A DNA stretch of 64,000 bases, taken from Protopterus annectens (Eukaryota; Chordata; Ceratodontiformes; Protopteridae). The notes beneath the pieces are model-generated. The model was not told where the DNA came from, ran no database searches, and saw nothing but the letters and a program-made list of their open reading frames with translations. Both the position numbers and the translations under genes were made by a program. The DNA is taken from positions 872,072,978-872,136,977 of the forward strand of contig NC_056743.1 in NCBI RefSeq assembly GCF_019279795.1. The letters run 5' to 3'. Shown here piece by piece: positions 1 through 11,144 of this stretch. The stretch's first letter is position 1. Each line of letters begins with the position of its first letter.

Positions 1-317
1 CATTGTTTCACCAAGGGCTTCTAAAGTAAAACAGATAATTCACAAAACAATTACATTTTCCTGGGTTTGTAATTTGGAGTAACATATCTCTGTATTATTA
101 GGGATGAATATTAAATCCACTCAATATGATGGTAAGTGTACTTTTAGAGTATGTAGTTAGAAGTAAAATGTCTACAAAGCATACTACTTTAGAAATGACC
201 AACGAGAAAAATGACACCATAAATAAAGGGAGCCAATAAGAAAAAAAATAGATGTATAAAAGTGAATAAACAGATACATACACAATTAATACATATGAAT
301 GCAACACTGTTGAAGTT
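1..317. other. AT-rich DNA, nothing recognised
   Basis: AT-rich sequence with no convincing reading frame, RNA fold or repeat shared with the rest of the window. It is the left flank of the first SINE. Confidence 0.5.
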
Positions 318-635
318 TTATAAACATTAGACTTCCGCGGTGGTGCAGCAGTAGCATTTTTGCCTCACAGCAAGAGGTTCTCCCATTCGATTCTCAGCTT
401 GGGTTGGGAGTGCCTTCTGTGGGGAGTCTGCATGTCCTCCCCGTGGTCGAGTGGGCGTTTGAAACACATGCGTTGAATGGGCGTGCCTTCGTTGAAGGTT
501 GGGCATCGGGCTGGCAACTCAACATCATAAAAAACAACTGACAATCATTAGCGGACCAGAGTTCCGCTGTGGCGACCCCTAACCAGGAAAAGCCGAAAGA
601 CAAACAACAACAACAACATTATGTTATAAACATTA
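318..635 (+). mobile_element. tRNA-derived SINE, copy S1 (short form), with target duplications
   Basis: The element spans about 330-623 between 12-bp direct repeats TTATAAACATTA at 318-329 and 624-635. These are read as target-site duplications. The head has pol III promoter-like blocks: TGGTGCAGCAGTAGC near 342 (A-box-like) and TTCGATTCTC near 387 (B-box-like). The body contains the block GGAGTCTGCATGTCCTCCCC. The tail GTGGCGACCCCTAA...AAAGCCGAAAGA is followed by a CAA-repeat end. Three other copies lie on the minus strand in this window. The layout matches tRNA-derived SINEs of fishes; the exact family name is not established. It makes no protein and would depend on a LINE for movement. 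Confidence 0.85.
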
Positions 636-1090
636 TTATATACAGAATTCATTAAGACCATTCTGTTGCAAACTATCAAAATAAACAATTCTATTGTTAA
701 AAGTACTTGGGATAAATCAGGGTATAATTTTGGGATAAGTGTTGACAATGATAATAATAATAAAGGCTAGCCTAAAATCCTGAGAATCCACTTGATTAAA
801 ACGTAATTTTCTAATGTCTCTAACATGTTTTAAAACATATGTTACTTGATATGGTGTCAGCCCTTTTTAATATTTCTTAACATGGATAGGACAGTAAAAT
901 ACACACACCACCTCAGAACTGTAACAGCTCTGTGAAATAGTTGCTGAGAAAAAGTGTGCAGTTAGAGCTTGTCTGATAAGACTGCTGGAACGGGACTCAG
1001 TTTTTTGCTTTTTATTGGTTAATTGGTTCATTTGTTTAAATCAGTTTGCACATTTGCTACTGTTATATTAAAAAAAATAATACACTTTAT
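636..1090. other. Flank between SINE S1 and CR1-A
   Basis: AT-rich DNA without clear similarity elsewhere. The last part may include the outermost 5' UTR of CR1-A, because the boundary was drawn only where similarity to CR1-C begins. The promoter-like tandem units found before CR1-C are absent here. Confidence 0.4.
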
Positions 1091-1337
1091 GCATCAGCGC
1101 TTAGCTAGGGTTAAACTACTCCTGGCACTATAAAGTCTGCTCTTTAAATTTTCCCTTAAAACTAGCCAGTTTTTTTTTTTTTGTTTTAGCACTAGAATCT
1201 GTTTCTTTGAGCTCAGCACTTGTTCAGAACTCGTTTTAAGCACTAAATAAGCTACAAATTACTACAGCACTCAACTTTCCTCACTTGTCTGGAGGAAAAC
1301 AGTTTTTAGTACTTAATAAATAAGCACCTATTTAGGC

Positions 1338-2329
1338 ATGTCTGAGGATCAGCTCCTGGTGTTTTCTCCTGTCCACCTGATGAATCTGGGCATCTTGGGG
1401 CAATGCAGCAATTGCCTCATATACACAGACAACCCTCTCCTCCTACCATCCAACACTACAACCTGTGAGAGAGGCACTTATATATAACCAAACTGGAAGC
1501 AAAGCTCTCTTCACTCAAGACTGGACTAGGCAGTCAAGAGGAGAAGGTAAACACTTGCATCACACCACACTCATCACATAGTCCCTCAAAACCTACACCA
1601 CCAAAACACACACATAGAAACATGAAACACACACCTACATTCATGGAGGCTCTCAATAAAAATCTGCTAAAGCAACAGAGATCCCCAAAGCAGAAATGTA
1701 ATCAACCTCTAACCCCCAACACAACCCAAATAACACATAGCCCACAAACTCAGTGTGCCACTCAACTACAGCCCATAAGGCATAACAACATACGCAACAC
1801 TCTAGTCATAGGTGACCCTATAGTCAGGCACACTGATGTTCCACTCACCAGGCTAAACAAGGAGAAAGTTACTGTCAGCTGCCTGTCGGGTGCCAGGATC
1901 CACCACATAACGCACGCACTCAGGTCACTCCACAACAAGTACAAATATGACTCTGTCATTGTCCATGTTGGTGTGAATGACCTGAGACGTTCCTCCCTGG
2001 ACTACATGAAGAGAGACATGGAGGAGCTCTCCAATCTTGTAGCCCAGGCAGGTATGACCCTAGCCCTGAGTAGCATCGTGCCATCACCCAGAATGATACC
2101 ACAGTACAAGGACAAAATGATTGACTTCAACAATTGGCTAAGCTTCTGGTGTCATTGTAAGGGGATCCAATGTCTGTCTGCCTGGGATGACATGATTGAC
2201 AGACCACGATGCTTTGCCAGAGATGGCCTGCACCTGTCACCCTTGGGATTCCGGATACTGACTAAGGCTCTTGCCACCCCTATAGTGCCTTTTTTAGGCA
2301 AGGTTCAAATGACAAATTCACCACCTTAA
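1338..2329 (+). pseudogene. CR1-A ORF1 protein (zinc motif + SGNH/GDSL esterase-like), broken
   Basis: In CR1 elements ORF1p is an RNA-binding accessory protein, and some CR1 ORF1p carry an N-terminal zinc/PHD-like motif and an esterase domain. Translation from ATG 1338 begins MSEDQLLV and shows C-x2-C at residues 23 and 26 and C at 43. The expected fourth Cys is Gly (CERG). A 2-base insertion gives a stop at 1485-1487. The frame resumes, with an open stretch at 1622-2329 holding the esterase blocks LVIGDPIVRH, SGARIHH, VGVNDLR and RDGLHLSPLGF. The nucleophile Ser of the GDS block is Pro here (codon 1817-1819), while the D-x-x-H block is intact. This copy should therefore lack hydrolase activity even without the frameshift. 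CR1-C ORF1 has the opposite pattern of damage. Confidence 0.82.
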
Positions 2330-2358
2330 CAGGCGCAAGCAAGCAAAATCTGAGGGTA

Positions 2359-5133
2359 ATGCTACTCAATGCTAGAAGTCTAAACCTCAAAATGCATTCA
2401 CTCGAGGTACTCCTTAAATTGGAAAACATGCAGTGACAGAGACCTGGTTCAAGGCTCCAGAGAGCACCCCTGTATTACCAGGCTATAATTCATACCACAC
2501 CTTTTGGCCACCTAACCTGGACCGAAACACTAAAGGCGGAGGCGTGTCCATATTCATTAAGGGTATCCACACCTCCAGGCTAGTTGCTCAGCATAATGCA
2601 TCCGAGATTATCCAAGTGCAACCAACTCTGGGCAAGACCGCAATCTAAATTGTAACTTGCTACAGATCCCCCACCATGCCCCAGGATTCCCACTCCTCAT
2701 TTCTTTATAAACTGGAAAATATTAGGGTACAACCCAACACCCTAATAATGGGCAATTTCAACTACCCCACCATTAACTGGGAAAACTACTTATGTACCAA
2801 CTCTTTTGCTCAACGTTTTCTGGAATTCATAAATTCCAATTCCTTAGATCAACTTATTCACACCCCCACTGGGGGCAGCTATATTCTAGATCTAGTCATT
2901 ACCAACATGGGTGACCGGTGTTCCACAGCAGAGGTCAATTCCTTTTTGGTCAGATCCGACCACAAGCTAATCAGCATAGACATCCACATCCTGCCCCCAC
3001 CCCCCATTAGGGAAACCACCGTAAAATTTTCTCCATAGCCAACATCACGCTTCTTAAGACAGAAGTGGCAAACGTCACGACACCCATGCAGATGGACAGT
3101 AGAGGTACAACTGCTGAATCCTACACAAATGCACTTTATAAGCACTTACCCGAGTGTATGGATTGTGCTATCCCTAACAGAACCAAGATGCTATCCTCCA
3201 AAAAAAGGAAGCCAATTTGGTGGTCCCCTGCCATAAACAAACTCTACAACAGAAGAAAGAACCTCTTGCAAAAAAAGAGTAAAATCCCATGATTGGAGGA
3301 ACTCCCTGGTTAGTCTCAGTAAGAAGCCGAGATCCCTCATAAAATCCTCCAAAGCTAGTTACGAAAACAAAATCACCACTGATTCTAAAGACAACCACAA
3401 AACATTCTATAGCTATGTCAAGAATCTCAATGGCAACATTCAGATCTGGTCTGAGTTACAGTACAATGGCACTAAATATACAGAACCAACTGATATTGCC
3501 AACATCCTGGCAGATAGGTTCAGTGTTAACTTTACCCCCCCCCCTCTCACCCCGTGAAGGGCCCATCTCTATACAGGAAGAATGCAAAGTTCCTGTAATC
3601 ATGGCTGCACAGGTAAAAACCATACTCTCCAAAGGCAAGAACACAGCATCCATGGGACCTGACAACATCCCAGGCTGCATTCTACACGAACTGCAGAATG
3701 AACTGGCACCCCACCTAAGCACTATGTTCAATCATAGCTTCACCTCAAGCTTTGTGCTCACTGAATGGTGCACAGCGATGGTTATCCCACACCACAAAGG
3801 GGGAGCCACCATGGACCCAGGGAACTACCACCCCATTAACCTAACAAGCCTGGTCTGCAAGGCCATGGAACGTATCATCATGGATCTCATAAACAAAGAC
3901 ATTGGTAATCTCCAAACTCTAGACTCCACCCAGTTCAGGTTTGTAAAAGGCAGATCATGTCTCCTAAACCTGATAGACTTCTTTGAAGCATCACCAAAGC
4001 CGTAGACGAGGGTAAGGTGGTTCAGGCAGCCTATATAGACCTCGCCAAGGCTTTTGACACCATCCCCCACTCTGGAATTATAGATAAACTCACTAAACTA
4101 GGCATAAATCCCTATGACACAAGATGGGTTGCCAACTAGCTCACTGACAGAACCCACACTGTGAAAGTAGCAGACTCCAAGTCCGACTTCAGACCAGTGA
4201 CAAGTGAAGTACCACAGGGTTCAGTCCTGGGTCCTCTCCCATTTGGTATCTACTTTTCTGAAGTACAGGCTAACACAGAAGGTCTTTGGCTAACAAAGTT
4301 CTCAGATGACTGCAAACTAGGAGCCATAATCAAAACTCCTAATGATGTGGATATCCTACAAAAGGGCCTCACGGAGACAGATGCCTGGTGTCAAAGCCAT
4401 GGCCTTAAGCTCAATGCCAAAAAGTGCATTGTTATCCCCTTTGGTAAAACCTCTGTACCCATGAGCTACCACATAGGTGGTAGCCCACTTAACACCGAAA
4501 ATGTGATAAGAGACCTTGGGACACAGGTGGACAGTAGTCTCTCCTTTGATAATCACATTGCCACAGTAGTCAGGAAATCCTTCAGCGTGGCACACATCAT
4601 CACAAAAGGTTTCTTATCCAGGAAAAAAGAGGTCATTGTTCCCCTTTACTTGTCACTCATTAGACCCATTATAGAGTACAATGCCCCTTTTGGTATGTAC
4701 CTCACAAGACATCTACAACAACTGGAAAGGCCTCACAAAGAGAATTACTGGCCTCAAAAGATGCCCTATGCAGACCGTCTCAAAAACTCCAGCTTTACTC
4801 CGTCACATATTGCCTACTCAGAGGCGATCTCCGCCTAACATACAAAGCTATGTCAAACCCAGAGCTGTTGGACATGCTCCACTTAAAGAAATCCCAATCC
4901 CTCCAAGCTACACTGTCTAGGGACCTAAACCTTGTCACCACAATAAATAGAACTGGAGGGATAAATTCCAGTCCCAGAGACTTCCCATACTCTGGAACAA
5001 AATACCTATCTATATCAAACAAAGCTCCTCATTAGCACTCTTCAAGAAAAATCTTGATGATTGGATGTGAAATAGGAAATTCACCCCAGGGATCACCTCT
5101 GTGGCTCTGCTCGACAGGGGCACAGGAAAATAA
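2359..5133 (+). pseudogene. CR1-A ORF2 polyprotein (APE endonuclease + reverse transcriptase), broken
   Basis: ORF2 would nick genomic DNA and copy the element RNA at the nick. The start ATG 2359 (MLLNARSLNLKMH) matches CR1-C ORF2, 29 bases after the ORF1 stop. APE blocks are TETWFKAPEST, MGNFNYPTINW (usual GDFN changed to GNFN) and SDHKLI. RT blocks are GPDNIPGC, GNYHPINLTSLVCKAMERI, AYIDLAKAFDTIPH, VPQGSVLGPLPFGIYF and FSDDCKLGAI. The polymerase motif is FSDD instead of the FADD seen in copies B and C. The C-terminal part ends LLDRGTGK at 5133. An 11-base gap near 2428 and several later frameshifts and stops split it into pieces (2433-2648, 2676-3038, 3065-3292, 3415-4005, 4161-4838). It is not functional. 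Confidence 0.85.
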
Positions 5134-5225
5134 TTTTCTTGGGTGGCGAAAGCCAGGGTACCTTTTTGGCTAGGCTTATATAGGCCCCAGGGCCAATGGC
5201 CTAGTAACTACCTATGAACCTATTA
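5134..5225 (+). other. CR1-A 3' UTR: GNRA-loop hairpin and CTATGAAC-type tail
   Basis: The 92-base 3' UTR contains the hairpin TGGC-GAAA-GCCA at 5144-5155 and ends in CCTATGAACCTATTA. The same hairpin and tail are found in four other CR1 copies in the window. In CR1 elements the 3' end is recognised by the element's own RT, so these are the likely recognition signals (inference). Confidence 0.7.
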
Positions 5226-5436
5226 ATATCATCGTTATTAGTGAGATCCATATACACAAAAACTGAGTATCTATCACAGGAGGCAAAACCATCATCAAAC
5301 TGCCCCTGGCTGGGGAAGTTGTCTGAATGGGCAAGCCTGTCCACTAGTAGAGGGGAGATTCTATATAAGCCTGGGAGAAGACCCAGAACCTATTTAAGGA
5401 TAACATCACTTAAAACAAAAGGGTCATATCCAGTAA

Positions 5437-5439
<3 letters not shown>

Positions 5440-5468
<29 letters not shown>
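5440..5468. repeat. (TA)n microsatellite
   Basis: About 14 TA units a little beyond the 3' end of CR1-A. No role is apparent. Confidence 0.95.
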
Positions 5469-5472
<4 letters not shown>

Positions 5473-5833
5473 CAGAATTCAGAAAACTAACTGTGCACTG
5501 TGTACAACGTGTATATTTCATGGTAACTATTTCTCATTCCGAGACAACACTACCATTATGCTCCTGCACAAAAATGTGCAGCACTGTGGTGGGCTGCCTC
5601 TGCAGCCATAGTATATGCTAATGAGGCAGTCTGGGGGAGAGGCATATGCAAATTAGCCACAGGCTACCCCCACAGAATTATCTGCAGTAAGCCATTTACA
5701 CCACAGAATGAATTGTAGAATCACTTGGCTGTGTAAATCAGCATGGCCACTTGCAGTAATGAACACAGCAAAATGCAATGTTCATCCATCACAGAAGAGG
5801 TATATGCTAGGGAATTTAATGGTCAGGTAGTGG

Positions 5834-5888
5834 AGTGAGTGAGTCAGTGAGTGAGTGAGTGAGTGAGTGCGTGTGTGTGTGTGTGTGA
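5834..5888. repeat. (GTGA)n-(GT)n compound microsatellite
   Basis: A run of GTGA/GAGT units passes into GT units. The surrounding sequence, about 5470-6205, holds no recognised gene or element. Confidence 0.93.
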
Positions 5889-6205
5889 TGGCTATCATAT
5901 CTCAATACATCCCTAGTTTAATGAGAAAAGCCTGCAACAGTGGACCAAGTGGAACATTAGACACCAGGGGACATCTTTAACTATGTGAGTTAAGGGGAAC
6001 ACTACACATCATGGATGTCTAACTATGTGGGTTGGGAGGAACACTACACACTAGGAATGTCTTTAACTACATGTGCTGGAAGAAAACTATACGCCAAGGA
6101 TACCATATATGGCTTAGATCAAAATAAATAAAACATAGTGCAGGGAACCATAAGACAACCAGGGATACTATTAAGTAGTGTGCCTTAAAGGCACTAAAAT
6201 GGAAT

Positions 6206-6357
6206 TAAACATTGCACCCTTGCTACAGTAAACCTCAGTACTTTAAACATTGCACCCTTGCTACAGTAAACCTCAGTACTTTAAACATTGCACCCTTGCT
6301 ACAGTAAACCTCAGTACTTTAAACATTGCACCCTTGCTACAGTGAATCTCAGTGCTA
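6206..6357. repeat. 38-bp minisatellite, four units
   Basis: The unit beginning TAAACATTGCACCCTTGCTA repeats with exact 38-base spacing (starts 6206, 6244, 6282, 6320). The first three units look identical and the fourth has several changes, so the array is probably young. No promoter or coding role is evident. Confidence 0.95.
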
Positions 6358-6408
6358 ACAGCTGTGTTAACTGAGAAGCTAGTGCAACCAGCTTTTTTTA
6401 AATATATA

Positions 6409-7738
6409 TTCCTCCCTAGTTCAATATGCTGATGACTTGACCATAGTCTGTTCTGCACCCAACCCTATCATCCTACAAGAAATGACCCAAACAGCTTTCT
6501 CTACTGTTGAATCTTGGCTCCACCAAAATCACCTGTCCTTAAATGCCAAAAAAAAACAAAACTTATGTTGTTCACCCTGAAAAAGAATACTTCTATCAAT
6601 TTCCAAGGCTTTAACATTCTCTCATTGAATTCCATAAAGATCGAACTCGTGGCTAATACTAAACTCTTGGGGGTTATAATAGACCACAATCTAAAATTTG
6701 ATCTACATATCTAATCCAACATCTCTAAAACCCACTTGGCCTCCTCTACAGGGACCATAAATTCCTCTTTCCTGCTACTAAACAAGCCCTAGCCCTCTCT
6801 TACCTGCTTCCCTCTCTAACCTACGGTGCTCCTCTACTAACTAACCTGCAGTCCTCTCTAAAACTGAAATTAGAATCCTGTTACAACAAAATCGCCAAAT
6901 TTGCTTCTGTCATTATTCTACCCATCACTGTATAGCTTTAAGACATGTCCACTGGCTCGAATTCCTACGTTTCCTGCTACACCTCCAACTAACTACCTCT
7001 CATAGACTAATTTACAAACCACAAGAATGCCCTGCACTCAGCTCCTTATTTACCCCTTACTCCCCTACTAGGTCATTACACTCAGAAAATAAAAACTTAC
7101 TACAAGTCCATTAACCAAACCTTCCAGTTGGTAAACTTCTACACTCCTGGACTATGGCCAGACATGGTAATGATCTCTCCTCCTCTGTACGTTCTGAACA
7201 ACACCTCTTCAAATTCAAAACTGCCCTCCAAACTGCCCTCCAAAACCATCTTCTTTCTAACTGGATTTGCAACTGTTGTACCTTCTCTAATGCTGTTACC
7301 TAACCCTCTCTCCCTTATTAGCACTCCTTGTAGTGCTCTCTTCTTAATTAACTTATGATCTTTGCTGCATCTAAAATCACATTTTTGTCATTTTTATTAA
7401 TTTTATTACTACATTTTGTAGCTGTAAGCTGTACCACTTCACTGATATCATTGTATGGTAGAAACCCTTGTAAATATTGTAACTACCTTGCGGTAGCCAC
7501 TTCTGTAATGTAATGCAGTTTTTCTATGTAAATTGTACTGCGTCACTGGTATCATTTGTTTTGTAGTAACTCTTGTAAGTATTGTAACTACCTTGTGTTA
7601 GCCACCTCTGGAATGTAATGCAGTTTTCCTTATTGTATTAATCTATTGGAGCTTTTCTCCCCGGGCCTCTACTGAAAATGGGCTCTGGTCAGCCCAGTGG
7701 ACCTTCCCGGTAAACAAATGTCATAAATAAATAAATAA
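6409..7738 (+). mobile_element. L2-clade LINE, copy 1, 5'-truncated (RT C-terminus + 3' UTR)
   Basis: The copy begins at the polymerase motif QYADDLTIVCSA and continues through TVESWLHQNHLSLNAK and TKLLGVIIDHNLKFDLHI, which are typical of the C-terminal half of L2 RT. Frameshifts and stops interrupt the reading frame. The 3' UTR ends in the conserved L2 block GGAGCTTTTCTCCCCGGGCC (about 7650), then TTCCCGGTAAACAAATGTCA and a (AAAT)n tail. The same 3' end recurs near 16.1, 21.2, 39.0, 53.0 and 59.9 kb. It is a dead-on-arrival insertion. Confidence 0.85.
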
Positions 7739-8546
7739 CTATTGAGTATCTCTGCATTATTCCATACTGCAACAGTTTGTGATATATTAGGGGAAGGAAT
7801 AGGGAACAGTTAGCTTACCTCTCAGCCTCACAAGAAAGACAAAATCAGGGATGGATTCTAAATATGCCTCCTAAAAACTTACAAAGTTGCTACTCTAACA
7901 GCTTTCATTCTACCATAGATCATCTGGAGGACATAAAGTGAGTAACTGTAATGTCTGCCATTAATGATGGACTAAATTCATCCATGATTTGTGAGGGTAG
8001 AGCAAAAGAGACATCAGGGATGTTCTGACAACAGGTATGGGGTATGTGGTGTGTGTGTTTGAGAGTGTGTACTGTGTGGGACAGTGATTCGGGGGGTACT
8101 TGTGCAGCTATCACTGTTAACTAAAGCAGGAAGTGCTGATCTGTATATGATTAAGATAAATGCAAATTAGTCAATAATGAGGTCTTTCCTCATTTTGGCT
8201 AATGTGTCTCTGAATTAAAAATCTCTACATTGAAGACCTTAGAGCAAGCATTAGGGTTCTTTATGATTCCCCGAGAATGCCTTTTATTTTGTCGCTTTCA
8301 GTTACTCACAGCTGAATGCTCATGTGTGTATTTGAGTACGTGATATTCAAATACACAGACTTTAGCTCTAATTATACTTCTTCTGAGTGCTACCACCTCA
8401 GTCACAGTTCACCTGTGATAAGGGATGTGTTGTAGACACCCACGTCAGGAAGTGCATAAGGAGTTTGTTGCATTATAAAAACACTCTTTTAGACAGCCTC
8501 CAGTCACAAGTAAATGCATTTGTGAGCAATCCGCAACAGATTATTG

Positions 8547-8592
<46 letters not shown>

Positions 8593-8841
8593 ATAGGTAT
8601 ATTTATATATGGCCTCTGTACTTTTGGTCAAACTTTCCTCTGTTCAAAGTATTTTCCAGTCTCAGAACTGATCAAATGTATGCTTTTTGGGTGCTTGAAT
8701 AGTCATAGTATGTAATGTCAAATGCCAGGGAACTAGGAATGAGTGGTAATGCTGAAACATTTCTTTGTAATGGAAGTTTTGGCAATGGGGTTTTGTATGT
8801 TTTTTATTTTATTTTTTTTTTTGCATTCATTTGCATATGTG
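7739..8841. other. Unassigned DNA with a diverged U-family repeat
   Basis: About 7815-8036 resembles the two better-preserved U copies near 13.8 and 43.9 kb, sharing blocks such as CTTACAAAGTTGCTACTCTA. The match is patchy. The rest is unrecognised apart from a (TA)n run at 8549-8590. Confidence 0.4.
8549..8590. repeat. (TA)n microsatellite
   Basis: About 20 TA units. No associated feature is seen. Confidence 0.95.
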
Positions 8842-11104
8842 TGTTCATAGGTAGGTACTAGGCTATTGGCCCTAGGGCCTATATAAGCCTAGCCAAAAAA
8901 TGTACCCTGGCTTTCGCCACCCAAGAAAATTATTTTCCTGTGCCCCTGTCGAGTAGAGCCACAGAAGTGATCCCTGGGGTGAATTTTCCATTTCCCATCC
9001 AATCATCAAGATTTTTCTTGAAGAGTGCTAATGAGGAGCTCTGTTTGATATAGATAGGTAGTCTGTTCCAGTGTATAGGAAGTCTCTGGGACAGGAATCT
9101 ATCCCTCCAGCATGTTCTGTTTATTGTGGTGACAAGGTTTAGGTCCCTAGAGCGTGTAGCTCGGAGGGATTGGGATTTCTTTAAGTGGACATGTCCAACA
9201 GCTCTGGGTTTGACATAGCTTTGTATGTTAGGCAGAGATCGCCCCTGAGTATTCGATATGTGATGGAGTAAAGCTGTAGTTTTCTGAGACGGTCTGCGTA
9301 GGACATCTGTTTGAGGCCAGTAATCCTCTTTGTGAGGTATTTCTGTGGTCTTTCCAGTTGTTGTAGATGTCTTGTGAGGTACATACCAAAAGGGGCATTG
9401 TACTCTATAATGGGTCTAATGAGTGATCAGTACAGGGGAACAATGACCTCTTTTTTTCTGAATTAGAATCCTTTTGTGATGAGATGAGCCATGTAGAAGG
9501 ATTTCCTGACCACTGTGGCGATGTGATTATCAAAGGAGAGACTAATGTCCACCTGGTCCCAAGGTCTCTTATCACATTTTCGGCATTAAGTAGACTACCA
9601 GCTATGTGGTAGTTCATGGGTACAGAGATTTTACTAAAGGGGATGACAATACACTTTTTGGCATTGAGGTATCTGTCTCGGTGAGGCCCTTTTGTAGTAG
9701 GTCCACATTGTTAGGAGTTTCAATTATGGCTCCTGGTTTGAAATCATCTGCAAACTTTGTTAGCCAAAGACCTTCTGTGTTAGCCTGCTCTTCAGAGAAG
9801 TAGATATCAAACAGGAGAGGACCCAGGACTGAACCCTGTGGTACTCCACTTGTCACTGGTCTGAAGTCGGATTTGAAATCTGCTACTTTCACAGTGTGGG
9901 TTCTGTCCGTGAGCCAGTTGGTAACCCATCTTGTGACATAGGGATTTATACCTAGTTTAGTGAGCTTATCTATAATTCCAGAGTGGGGGATGGTGTTGAA
10001 AGCCTTGGCGAGATCTAGATAAGCTGTGTGAACCATTTTACCCTCATCTATGGCTTTGGTGACTGCTTCAAAGAAGTCAATCAGGTTTAGGAGACATGAT
10101 CTGCCTTTTACAAATCCAAACTGGGTAGGGTCCAGAGTTTGGAGATTACCAATGTCTTTGTTTATGAGTTCCATGATTATACGTTCCATGGCCTTGCAGA
10201 CCAGGCTCATCAGGCTAATGGGGCGGTAGTTCCCAGGGTCCATCGTGGCTCCACCTTTGTGGAGTGGGATAACCGTCACGGTGCACCATTCAGTGGGTAC
10301 AAAGCCTGAGATGAGGCTATGATTGAACATGGTACTTAGGTAGGGTGCCAGTTCATTCTGTAGTCCGTGTAGAATGCTGCCTGGGATATTGTCAGGACCC
10401 ATGGATGCTGTGTTCTTGGCTTTGGAGAGTGTGTTTTTTACCTGTGCAGCTGTGATTATAGGAACTTTGCATTCTTCCGGTACAGAGATGGGCCCTCTAG
10501 GGGGTGAGAGGGGGGTAAAGTTAGCACTGAACCTATCTGCTAGGATGTTGGCAATATCAGTTGGTTCTGTATATTTAGCGCCATTGTGCTGTAACTCAGA
10601 GCAGATCTGAGTGTTCCCATTGAGATTCTTGACATAGCTATAGAATGCTTTGTGGTTGTCTTTAGAGTCAGTGGAAATTTTGTTTTTGTAACTAGCTTTG
10701 GAGGATTTTATGAGGGATCTTAGCTTCTTACTGAGGTTGACCAGGGAGTTCCTCCAGTCATGGGATTTTACTCTTTTTTGCAACAGTTTCTTTCTTCTGT
10801 TGTAGAGTTTGTTTATGGCAGAGGACCACCAGATTGGCTTCCTTTTTTTGGTGGATAACATCTTGGTTCTATTAGGGATAGCATGATCCATGCACTCGTG
10901 TAAGTGCTTATAAGGTGCTTTTGTATAGGATTCAGCAGTCATACCTCTATTGTCCATCTGCATGGGTGTCGTGAAGTTTGCCACTTCTGTCTTAAGAAGT
11001 GTGAAGTTGGCTTTGGAGAAGTTTTTTACGATGGTTTCCCTAACTGGGGGTGGGGGTGGGATGTGGATGTCTAGGCTGATTAGCTTGTGGTCGGACCTGA
11101 CCAA
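8842..11104 (-). mobile_element. CR1-clade LINE, copy B, 5'-truncated
   Basis: This minus-strand insertion runs from within the APE domain (SDHKLI block, about 11090) to the CR1 3' tail at 8842 (CTATGAAC-type). It lacks the 5' UTR, ORF1 and most of the endonuclease, as expected from incomplete reverse transcription. Its 3' UTR hairpin TGGC-GAAA-GCCA lies at 8908-8919 on the minus strand. It is very similar to CR1-A, and the truncation point abuts a GT-rich tract. It cannot move on its own. Confidence 0.9.
8930..11104 (-). pseudogene. CR1-B ORF2 fragment with long open reverse-transcriptase frame
   Basis: The frame from about 11104 down to 9614 is open for roughly 495 codons and covers the spacer after the endonuclease and the full RT palm: MGPDNIPGS, GNYRPISLMSLVCKAMERI, AYLDLAKAFNTIPH, GVPQGSVLGPLLF and LTKFADDFKPGAI. 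The polymerase Asp pair of FADD is present. Near 9640 about 26 bases present in CR1-A are missing and the frame is lost. Later pieces continue to the stop at 8930-8932. An upstream open extension through the GT tract (to 11278) encodes low-complexity Thr/His and is not part of the element. No start codon or promoter belongs to this fragment. Confidence 0.85.
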
Positions 11105-11144
11105 CTGTGTGTGTGTTTGTGTGTGTGTGCGTGCATGCGTGTGT
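11104..11144. repeat. (GT)n microsatellite at the CR1-B 5' boundary
   Basis: An interrupted GT run with GTGCGTGCATGC variants directly adjoins the truncation point of CR1-B. Confidence 0.9.

Larger units (their letters stand above)
1091..5225 (+). mobile_element. CR1-clade LINE, copy A, nearly full-length and inactive
   Basis: A two-ORF non-LTR retrotransposon. The 5' UTR (about 1091-1337) shares the block TTTTCCCTTAAAACTA with CR1-C. It is followed by ORF1 (zinc motif plus SGNH esterase-like domain), ORF2 (APE endonuclease plus RT), a 3' UTR with a short GNRA-type hairpin, and the terminal CCTATGAACC repeat-like tail expected of CR1. Both ORFs carry frameshifts and stops, so this copy is not autonomous. 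Assignment to CR1 rests on the ORF1 esterase, the RT motifs FSDD/FADD and PQGSVLGP, and the octamer-like end. There is no poly(A) tail. Confidence 0.88.

Noticed and set aside
1000-1060. ATTGG boxes upstream of CR1-A as a possible promoter
   Set aside because: The two ATTGG lie in AT-rich DNA without a positioned TATA box and do not align with the promoter units of CR1-C.
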